A stretch of DNA of 64,000 bases from Rosenbergiella collisarenosi. GTDB lineage: Bacteria > Pseudomonadota > Gammaproteobacteria > Enterobacterales > Enterobacteriaceae. Where the stretch lies: the NCBI RefSeq assembly GCF_018494085.1, contig NZ_JABBFP010000002.1, positions 310,001 through 374,000 of the forward strand, read 5' to 3'. How positions within the stretch are numbered: the stretch's first letter is position 1; every line of letters starts with the position of its first letter. The notes under the pieces are model-generated. The model was not told the origin of the DNA and made no database searches. It saw only the letters and a list, made by a program, of their open reading frames with translations. The position numbers were made by a program, and so were the translations under genes. Positions 57,709-63,333 of the stretch are shown piece by piece.

Positions 57709-58331
57709 GCTGCCTCCACTCGATTAAACTCGACGACCCACACCCAAGGGTTAGACTGCCAGCTATCTTGGCCGTGGATTGATTTCCAAGTTTCTTCCCA
57801 TACTAAAAACCCGTGGGTAGCCGGTATGAAGTCATAAAGACCACATCCTATTTCTTTGCAAATATCACCCAACGTAATGGCATGTAACCGCTCTACCCGA
57901 ATATCAGTAATCTCAAGCGTTATGCGTGAAACCCATCGGGGCATTAGGGTTGATGGCACTTGCTCAGCAACAGCATTACAGTAGTTAAAGAGGGTTTCCC
58001 ACTTCTCTATGTGTTGATCAGCGTATTCAATAATTTTGATTTCATTGTCTGCCGGATAGGCAACTGCTCTGATTCCATGAGGGGTAGATTTAGTTGCATA
58101 GCACGTCTCCCTCACCCATAGGCGGTCACCTGGTTTTCCTAGCTTACTGTTCCAGTAGCACCCTGAATTTATTTCTCCAGCAAGCTCGTTACCTGCAATT
58201 TCACAGCCCATGTTGATACCTATCACAGGAAGATTGACCTGAATACGGTGCTGCGTTTTACGCCCATCAAGAATGGCTCTAACCATTTCACCGTTGAAGA
58301 TAATGCCGCGTTCTTTAGTTTGTTTTTCCAC
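57705..58331 (-). CDS. Phage ASCH/PUA-like protein
   Basis: 208 aa. Recurring lambdoid-phage protein with the pattern IIFNGEMVRAILDGRKTQ, GKPGDRLWVRET, MPRWVSRITLEITDIRVERLHAI, and SWQSNPWVWVVEF. The fold is probably PUA/ASCH-like (RNA binding); the phage role is unknown. The GTG at 58331 has GGAGAG at 6 bases and aligns with the usual start (EKQTKERG); a TTG at 58355 is less likely. Confidence 0.8.
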   Translation of the reverse strand: MEKQTKERGIIFNGEMVRAILDGRKTQHRIQVNLPVIGINMGCEIAGNELAGEINSGCYWNSKLGKPGDRLWVRETCYATKSTPHGIRAVAYPADNEIKIIEYADQHIEKWETLFNYCNAVAEQVPSTLMPRWVSRITLEITDIRVERLHAITLGDICKEIGCGLYDFIPATHGFLVWEETWKSIHGQDSWQSNPWVWVVEFNRVEAA

Positions 58332-58391
58332 TTTACTCTCCACACTCGACTGCAATCGGTTTAAGCGCTCTCAGTGAGCGCCATGGGTGAA

Positions 58392-59306
58392 TTATTCGCT
58401 AGACTCTTCAGGCTCTTTGTATTCAAGCAAACTACAGAGACCTTCAACGGCTTTAGTCATGATGAACAGATCGGCACTAGCGGCATTACGGTATGCACCC
58501 GCTTCATCGTCTTCATCTCTTGGAGAATATTCGCTATAAGTAGTAATTTTCTTAAATTGAAATTTATCCGTTAAAACGAAACTAGCTTTACTGAGGCAAA
58601 GCTCCATGCTCTCGACTATGAAACCTGTGTTAAGGCTGTCCGACACCTCTTCTGAAACTGAGTCGAGGCCTGCAGAGTAGGTGATAATTTCTTTATCGTC
58701 GGCTAGGCGAGATAAACGGATGTAGTTACCAATATTGAACCCATCAAAAGCGTCCGCATCACCGGATAAATGATTTTTTAAACGGGTAGTAAGGCCATTT
58801 TTGATGTCACTGATATGGATGGTTTCTGTCTTAATAGATCCCACTACTCTGACTAGCATCGAGCAGGTTAAGGATGCTAATTTTTTGCTGGTTGTATTAA
58901 CGAATAGCAGCTTTGATTCTTCGTGGTACAGCGCCAAGACCAGAGTGGATTTAACGAAAGCCAGACGGCAAAGATCCACAGTCACGTTATCTTTAATTGC
59001 CGCTTTCTCGTCTTTGGTAATTTTAGCTTCTTGTAGCCCTTCAATTGCGGATACACGCTTGTTCACTTCTTCGTTAATCACGTCGGTAGGGATAATTTTC
59101 TGATCTACACGCACTACAAACATAAAACCGCCAGTGATCGGCGTTACTAGTTCGCCGGTGACAGGATGCGGTACGAACGACGAGCGAGAGAACTCAGTTT
59201 CACCAACAGGGGAGTAGGGTAGTTCTTCTAGGTGCTTGGCCAACGGTTCTTGGCTAGGAAGCGTTGCTTTATAAACGATAGCGTTCTTAAAACTTGGTAT
59301 TTTCAC
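58392..59306 (-). CDS. rdgC: Phage-borne recombination-associated protein RdgC
   Basis: 304 aa, the size of E. coli RdgC (303), a ring-shaped dsDNA-binding dimer that restrains RecA. Shared layout: FKNAIVYK start, LPYSPVGETEFSRSSFVP, FVVRVDQKIIPTDVINEEVNKR, EKAAIKDNVTVDLCRLAF and the late ADLFIMTKAVEGLCSLLE. GTG 59306 follows CTGGAGAG. Longer upstream frames run into the structured non-coding region. In a phage it probably tunes recombination or RecA activity at the early stage. Confidence 0.88.
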   Translation of the reverse strand: MKIPSFKNAIVYKATLPSQEPLAKHLEELPYSPVGETEFSRSSFVPHPVTGELVTPITGGFMFVVRVDQKIIPTDVINEEVNKRVSAIEGLQEAKITKDEKAAIKDNVTVDLCRLAFVKSTLVLALYHEESKLLFVNTTSKKLASLTCSMLVRVVGSIKTETIHISDIKNGLTTRLKNHLSGDADAFDGFNIGNYIRLSRLADDKEIITYSAGLDSVSEEVSDSLNTGFIVESMELCLSKASFVLTDKFQFKKITTYSEYSPRDEDDEAGAYRNAASADLFIMTKAVEGLCSLLEYKEPEESSE

Positions 59307-59812
59307 GATTAACTCTCCAATTTCAGGCTGCAGAAAGCCCTTGCCGTAATGGCAATAATTAAATTTGGAAAAATTGGCTGGTGGACCTACTGCAAAAGCC
59401 CACAGCCTGCGGGTCTCCACACATGGAGGATGTTGTGACACTGAGGCGTTAACTCACTTACTTCCCGCCGCTCAGTTTTCGTATTGGTTGCCAACTTCTG
59501 CAACTCAGCCGATTATTCGGGTCTTTGCATTGGCCTACGTTGCATCTCACTTGAGAACGCCACAACGGAAAAAGAGCGATCCACGCCTACTATTGGCAAC
59601 CCTCACCGGGTTCGGACTACCGTTGCCGAGGTCGTTGTGGTTTTTAACGCCCGCGCTCTTTCCGTTGTGTTGCCAGTAACGCTGGCAAGTCGGTGACATC
59701 TCAGATAAACAACCTTGTGCGGAGTCGCCCAGCTCCGGATTAATCGTCAAACCGGTTAGGTCACACGTTCTGCTGTCACTGCCGGTGTTTCTCACCACCG
59801 CCGGCTGGGTGC
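59307..59812 (-). other. Long non-coding leader of the leftward phage genes
   Basis: About 500 bases before phage rdgC. Short frames exist on both strands, but none has a ribosome site or a recognised product. The stretch is GC-richer than its neighbours and rich in inverted repeats; the strongest structure is listed separately. It looks like a leader or antisense-RNA region of the type that controls early genes in P4-like and P1-like phages; that comparison is inference. Confidence 0.5.
59561..59669 (-). ncRNA. Candidate structured phage RNA (C4/CI-like)
   Basis: Outer arms CACAACGGAAA...GAGCG (59561-59578) and CGCTCTTTCCGTTGTG (59654-59669) pair along 16 bp with only a 2-base bulge. Inside, GGCAAC (59595-59600) pairs with GTTGCC (59622-59627). 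The whole forms a ~110-base branched hairpin in the leader of the leftward operon. Position and size recall antisense immunity RNAs of phages P1 and P4, but I could not verify family membership. Confidence 0.45.
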
Positions 59813-59819
59813 ATGGATT
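59806..59819 (-). repeat. Direct repeat TGGGTGCATGGATT, copy 1
   Basis: 14-base exact repeat of 60322-60335. On the minus strand a -10-like TTAAAT directly precedes it, so it could be the start of the leftward leader RNA. Copy 2 is placed the same way. Confidence 0.6.
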
Positions 59820-60199
59820 TAACTTATAAATCATTTATCTTAGTGATAAGTTGTTTGTTCACTTACACACTGATTATTACTATGAACAATCCCATACCAT
59901 CACTAAAACTAGACAGTTGGTACAAAGTTGTTATTTCAATCTGTACCGTTGTATTTTTAGCCTGTGCATCAGGCCTACTTCCTAATTTACCAACTAAAGA
60001 AACGCTACAGTCTTGCTTAGGTGGCATATTTTTAGGTCTCGGCGAATGGAAAAACCACCCATTAATGACCGTTATTACGGAAGTAGGAGGACAGAGATTT
60101 AAAGGCGAGGGCTATAAAAGAGCTTATAGCCTTACTGGTACTATCCTCTGCCTCTTCGGTCTCTACCTTCTTTACAAGGGAATCTGGCACCTTATTTAA
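59813..60199 (+). CDS. Predicted phage membrane protein, unknown function
   Basis: 128 aa with three hydrophobic segments (~7-23, ~37-58, ~107-126) and a conserved-looking loop GEWKNHP. No good ribosome site is seen before ATG 59813 or the internal ATG 59882. Its last 138 bases lie opposite the 78-aa minus-strand gene. The regular membrane pattern suggests a real product. Location beside the immunity region would suit a lysogen-expressed exclusion protein, but this is only inference. Confidence 0.5.
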   Translation: MDLTYKSFILVISCLFTYTLIITMNNPIPSLKLDSWYKVVISICTVVFLACASGLLPNLPTKETLQSCLGGIFLGLGEWKNHPLMTVITEVGGQRFKGEGYKRAYSLTGTILCLFGLYLLYKGIWHLI

Positions 60200-60298
60200 A
60201 TCAAATCCACAGCACGGGCATTTTTCATACATCGGTTTCCACACAAAACCACCAGGTGCTTTGATAAAGCTTCTCTTGCTAGCCTTTCTCTTGTACAT
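60062..60298 (-). CDS. Small phage protein with a CPCCGF zinc-knuckle motif
   Basis: 78 aa: basic start MYKRKASKRSFIKAP, then YEKCPCCGFDLNKVP (two-cysteine knuckle), an acidic Ser/Thr-rich linker and a helical tail. Good GAAAGGTGACGG ribosome site and a promoter with TATAAT just upstream. Antisense to the end of the plus-strand membrane protein gene. Function unknown. Confidence 0.6.
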   Translation of the reverse strand: MYKRKASKRSFIKAPGGFVWKPMYEKCPCCGFDLNKVPDSLVKKVETEEAEDSTSKAISSFIALAFKSLSSYFRNNGH

Positions 60299-60321
60299 AC
60301 CGTCACCTTTCTATCGTCGGA

Positions 60322-60335
60322 TGGGTGCATGGATT
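60322..60335 (-). repeat. Direct repeat TGGGTGCATGGATT, copy 2
   Basis: Exact copy of 59806-59819, 516 bases away. Read on the minus strand it follows immediately after the TATAAT -10 of the promoter at 60333-60362. Confidence 0.65.
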
Positions 60336-60362
60336 ATATTGCTCAACAACTTTAAGGTGTAA
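60333..60362 (-). promoter_or_regulatory. Leftward phage promoter
   Basis: Minus strand TTACAC, 18-base spacer, TATAAT (ATTATA at 60333-60338 on plus). Drives the 78-aa gene and probably the leftward block. Overlaps the operator-like half-sites listed at 60346-60396. Confidence 0.55.
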
Positions 60363-60396
60363 TTTAGTTGTTATAAATGATCCCGTCAACAACTTT
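60346..60396. promoter_or_regulatory. Left operator-like region with ACAACTT half-sites
   Basis: ACAACTTT at 60346 and 60389, and the inverted half-site AGTTGT at 60366-60371. The same ACAACTT element recurs in the repressor/cro gap at 62040, 62072 (inverted) and 62106. Two clusters around divergent promoters are the expected layout for OL and OR of a lambdoid repressor. Confidence 0.45.
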
Positions 60397-60452
60397 ATGT
60401 GGTTTGATTGCTTTTAATTTTAGGTAGAGGATGGTTAAAAAATGGAGAAAGC

Positions 60453-61337
60453 ATGACAACTCAAACTGAAATTTATAACTATTCATCGATCAGAGATAAG
60501 CTGTTCAATAACTTAGTTAGTATTATCGATGGGATATTGGCGGACGATTTAGTAGATAAGGCCGAGGTTGTTTTTTTAGATAACTGGTTAGCTGAAGCTC
60601 AGCAGATATCAAGTAACTCAACGGTAAAGTCACTTGTTTATAAGGTTGAATCTGTTTTGGTATCGGGAATGAACACTCAGGACCTTATAGAGCTAAAGGC
60701 ATCTCTTCATGCGATACAAAGAGAGTTGTTAGATTTACCTGGTATTGATTTTTACAGCATTGATGCAGACGTGAACCTTTTACTTGGTCTTTGCAAAGGT
60801 ATAGCCGCTGATAAAAAAATCTCAGATAGTGAGGTGCGTTACCTTGATTGGTGGCTAGCTCAAAACTCAATGCTTAGAAATAACTATCCCGGTAAAGATC
60901 TGCACCGTTTGGTGAGCGAGATATTGTCGGATGGAATAATAACCCCAGAAGAAAGCAAACAACTTTATGAGGCTGTAAATTTATTTAGTGGTGCTAGCCT
61001 AGAGGATGGCGTAACGGATGGAATGGCCACAAGGCTACCATGCGATGTAATCTATGATCTAAAATTAGACGGGCAAACATTCTGCTTAACCGGTGAGTTC
61101 ATCATGGGGAGAAGAACTAGCGTCGAATCGCTGATTAAAAAGCACGGCGGTAGAATAAGTGACTCAATCACTAAAAAAACTAATTTTCTAGTAGTAGGGA
61201 CCCTATCTTCGAGAGATTGGAAGTTTTCTTCACATGGAAGAAAAATTGAAAAAGCCATTGAATACAGAGATATAAAAATATCAGGTATTAAGATCATCGG
61301 TGAAGATGATCTTATAAAGTTTTTACCAACTTCTTGA
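60453..61337 (+). CDS. TerB-like and BRCT-domain protein in the phage immunity region
   Basis: 294 aa. Residues ~10-190 contain repeated acidic helical units of TerB/EF-hand-like rhythm (IIDGILADDLVDKAEVVFLD, CKGIAADKKISDSEVRYLD, ILSDGIITPEESKQL). Residues ~215-294 are a BRCT domain of the bacterial DNA-ligase type: FCLTGEFIMGRRTSVESLIK, HGGRISDSITKKTNFLVVG, KAIEYRDIKI, IIGEDDLIKFL. GGAGAAAG upstream of ATG 60453; AT-rich compared with flanks. It is convergent with the repressor, overlapping its end by 15 bases, so it may be expressed in the lysogen. Function unknown; DNA-damage sensing or phage exclusion are guesses. Confidence 0.8.
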   Translation: MTTQTEIYNYSSIRDKLFNNLVSIIDGILADDLVDKAEVVFLDNWLAEAQQISSNSTVKSLVYKVESVLVSGMNTQDLIELKASLHAIQRELLDLPGIDFYSIDADVNLLLGLCKGIAADKKISDSEVRYLDWWLAQNSMLRNNYPGKDLHRLVSEILSDGIITPEESKQLYEAVNLFSGASLEDGVTDGMATRLPCDVIYDLKLDGQTFCLTGEFIMGRRTSVESLIKKHGGRISDSITKKTNFLVVGTLSSRDWKFSSHGRKIEKAIEYRDIKISGIKIIGEDDLIKFLPTS

Positions 61338-62012
61338 TGACCAGAATACCCGGCCTATAACAGTTATTCTCTCGAAAGATTCTTTGAGGGTAAGAACTTC
61401 ATCCGGGTATTCTTCTTTGTTAAAGGATCGCAGTATTACCCCACCATCAGGCCTATTTATCAGAACCTTGACCCGTAATAACACACCGTCTCGCACTGCG
61501 TATAAGTCACCATCACGAATTGGCTTTTTCTTACTCAAGTCTACCGCAACTAGATCCCCATTTTTTAGAACCGGATACAGGCTGCTACCATTTATTTTTA
61601 CTATTCTGGCATTATCAGCAAAAACACCGGAAGATCTTAAATCATCTTTCCTAAAGGGGAATGTAGACTCTTCATTTTCGATGATTTCCGCCATACAACC
61701 GTTTCCAGCAGCAAGTTCTACATCCAAAATAGGTATCTCCGTAAAGATGCTCTGATCCTGCTGAGTTTCCTCCCACTCTTTAATAACAAAAGTGGTTTTC
61801 TGACCGTTAGAGTCTAATTCGCCAAATTGAAGCCAATGAGCAGAAACTGACAGCTTCTCCGCAATAGTTTTTAAATTTCTAGGCTGAAGGGTAACGCCAC
61901 CCTCTATTTTCCCTATAGCTTGCTGGGATACACCTACCAGCTCAGCCAACTGCTGCTGGCTCAAACCTAGCTTTTCTCTCGCGATTTTCAATCGCTCTGC
62001 CAATGTGCCCAC
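61323..62012 (-). CDS. Phage S24-type repressor (CI-like)
   Basis: 229 aa. N-terminal HTH (LAERLKIAREKLGLSQQQLAELVGVSQQAIGKIEGG), C-terminal LexA/S24 domain with Ala-Gly cleavage site in VELAAGNGCMA, catalytic Ser in KINGSSLYPVLKNGD and Lys in LLRVKVL. So it should be inactivated by RecA filaments during SOS, inducing the phage. The GTG at 62012 follows GAGGAG by 7 bases and is preferred to an upstream GTG at 62036. Divergent from the Cro-like gene across a 124-base operator region. Confidence 0.92.
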   Translation of the reverse strand: MGTLAERLKIAREKLGLSQQQLAELVGVSQQAIGKIEGGVTLQPRNLKTIAEKLSVSAHWLQFGELDSNGQKTTFVIKEWEETQQDQSIFTEIPILDVELAAGNGCMAEIIENEESTFPFRKDDLRSSGVFADNARIVKINGSSLYPVLKNGDLVAVDLSKKKPIRDGDLYAVRDGVLLRVKVLINRPDGGVILRSFNKEEYPDEVLTLKESFERITVIGRVFWSSRSW

Positions 62013-62039
62013 AACTATCTCCTCTTCTATGCGCACATT

Positions 62040-62114
62040 ACAACTTAACGTTTTAACTTTCCAACACCTAAAAGTTGTTATATTGGTTGTATATGTTGTA
62101 TATTCACAACTTAA
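62040..62114. promoter_or_regulatory. Right operator/promoter region of the prophage
   Basis: Between repressor and Cro-like genes. ACAACTTAA at 62040-62048 and 62106-62114, inverted AAGTTGT at 62072-62078, and a tandem repeat GTTGTATAT x2 at 62086-62103. A rightward promoter TTGTTA (62075-62080), 18 bases, TATATT (62099-62104) overlaps them, so repressor binding would block it. Confidence 0.55.
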
Positions 62115-62136
62115 GGTTAACTAGATAGGAAAACCC

Positions 62137-62361
62137 ATGACCACTGAACTCAGCGCACTAAAAGAGGCTATAGCATTAGCCGGAAGCCAGTCTGAGCTAG
62201 CAAGAAGAATCTCTAAATTGACCTGTACCAATGTTAAGCAGCAACAGGTTTGGAACTGGGTAAACCGTTCTCAGAAAACACCATCGAAACACGTGATCGC
62301 CATTGAGTCAGTGACGGGTGTTTCAAGGAGCAAGCTGAGACCAGACCTCTACCCAAGCTAG
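62137..62361 (+). CDS. YdaS/Cro-like phage DNA-binding protein
   Basis: 74 aa. HTH protein: LKEAIALAGSQSELARRI, VKQQQVWNWVNR, TPSKHVIAIESVTGVSRSKLRPDLYP. This is the Cro-position regulator that favours lytic growth by turning down the repressor. AGGA precedes the ATG. Confidence 0.88.
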   Translation: MTTELSALKEAIALAGSQSELARRISKLTCTNVKQQQVWNWVNRSQKTPSKHVIAIESVTGVSRSKLRPDLYPS

Positions 62362-62410
62362 GGTAACTGTTTTTTAGATTATTAAGCACCACAGAAGAGA
62401 GGTAGTAACC

Positions 62411-62968
62411 GTGGATCAGAAAAACTGGAAAGTAGAGAAACAACCCGATTGGTATATTAAAGCAGTGAAGAAAACTATCACTGAATTACCAGGTGGCTAT
62501 GCGGAAGCCGCTGAATGGTTAGGCGTTACTGAAAACTCACTATTCAACCGCCTGCGTGCTGATGGAGATCAGGTTTTCCCAATGGGATGGGTTGCTGTTT
62601 TAGAAAAGGCAGGCAACACGAATTTTGTATCTCACGCAGTAGCTAAGGCAGCTGGTGGAGTATTCGTTCCGGTCCCGGATGATTTAGACGAGATAGAAAA
62701 TGCGGACATCAATCAGCGCTTACTTGAAGCATTAGAGCAGGTTTCTGCCTATTCAAAGCAGGTTCGTGACGCGATCAGCGATGGTGTTGTTGAGAGACAT
62801 GAGAAGGAAGCTATTGAACAAGATCTTTACCAAGTAATCAGCAAGCTTCAGGAGCACTCGACATTGGTTTATCAGATTTTTTGTAAGCCAGAAAAGGTGA
62901 ACGCCCCAAGTTGCAGCTCAGGGCGTCCGGTTGCGACTAAATCATTGTGTGGAGAATCAATCGCATGA
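62411..62968 (+). CDS. YmfL-like phage regulatory protein (CII position)
   Basis: 185 aa, start GTG with GAGGTAG upstream. Resembles YmfL of the E. coli e14 prophage: VKKTITELPGGYAEAAEWLGVTENSLFNRLRADGDQVFPMGW, then NADINQRLLEALEQVSAYSKQ and EKEAIEQDLYQVISKLQEHS. The N-terminal part has the layout of a CII-type HTH, so it probably acts in the lysis/lysogeny choice. Overlaps the next gene by 4 bases. Confidence 0.8.
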   Translation: MDQKNWKVEKQPDWYIKAVKKTITELPGGYAEAAEWLGVTENSLFNRLRADGDQVFPMGWVAVLEKAGNTNFVSHAVAKAAGGVFVPVPDDLDEIENADINQRLLEALEQVSAYSKQVRDAISDGVVERHEKEAIEQDLYQVISKLQEHSTLVYQIFCKPEKVNAPSCSSGRPVATKSLCGESIA

Positions 62969-63333
62969 GCATTGTAACAGCAGAAACGGTATTACCACAA
63001 CTGCGGGTACGGGAAGTCAGATCCTCAGATGAGTCGTTTATTTACTGCTATGACCAAATGATACTGGGTCAATGGGAGGAAGTTAACCACAGCTGGGTTG
63101 AGTGGCTGGTGGGTGATGTTGAGTTGATGTTGAAAAAGGATAGCCAATGGAAGACGAAGTCATTAAGCCATGGGTTCAGCGTTATACAGATCCCAGAGGT
63201 ATCGAAGTCGAAACAGTCGGAGTCGACATTGTTAATCACCGAGTCATTTTTCGCTATGCAGATTACCCGTACGAATGCGTGTGCCCTCGGCGTGACTGGC
63301 CTAAGAAGTTCAGGAAGGTTGAGTTATGAGTAG
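62965..63333 (+). CDS. Small phage protein overlapping the DUF4222 gene
   Basis: 122 aa: MSIVTAETVLPQLRVREVRSS ... QMILGQWEEVNHSWVEWLVGDVELML. GGAGAA ribosome site; ATGA overlap with the YmfL-like gene. The first ~65 residues look like a genuine small phage protein. The rest (from ~63147) reads through the DUF4222 gene in another frame, is low-complexity (SKSKQSESTLLITES) and may be an extension after loss of an earlier stop. Confidence 0.6.
   Translation: MSIVTAETVLPQLRVREVRSSDESFIYCYDQMILGQWEEVNHSWVEWLVGDVELMLKKDSQWKTKSLSHGFSVIQIPEVSKSKQSESTLLITESFFAMQITRTNACALGVTGLRSSGRLSYE
63147..63329 (+). CDS. DUF4222-family small phage protein
   Basis: 60 aa, MEDEVIKPWVQRYTDPRGIEVETV ... RYADYPYECVCPRRDWPKKFRKVEL, matching the DUF4222 pattern (DPRG, VIFRR-type strand, Y-x-x-EC-x-x-P, KKF-x-KVEL). 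Function unknown. AAGGAT before the ATG; ATGA overlap with the replication gene. Nested in the alternative frame of the gene listed at 62965. Confidence 0.75.
   Translation: MEDEVIKPWVQRYTDPRGIEVETVGVDIVNHRVIFRYADYPYECVCPRRDWPKKFRKVEL

Noticed and set aside
59365..59834. Short frames on both strands in the phage leader (e.g. 59365-59679 plus, 59547-59834 minus)
   Set aside because: No ribosome sites; frames overlap each other and follow the inverted repeats. A structured RNA explains the region better, although homologous frames may be annotated as proteins elsewhere.
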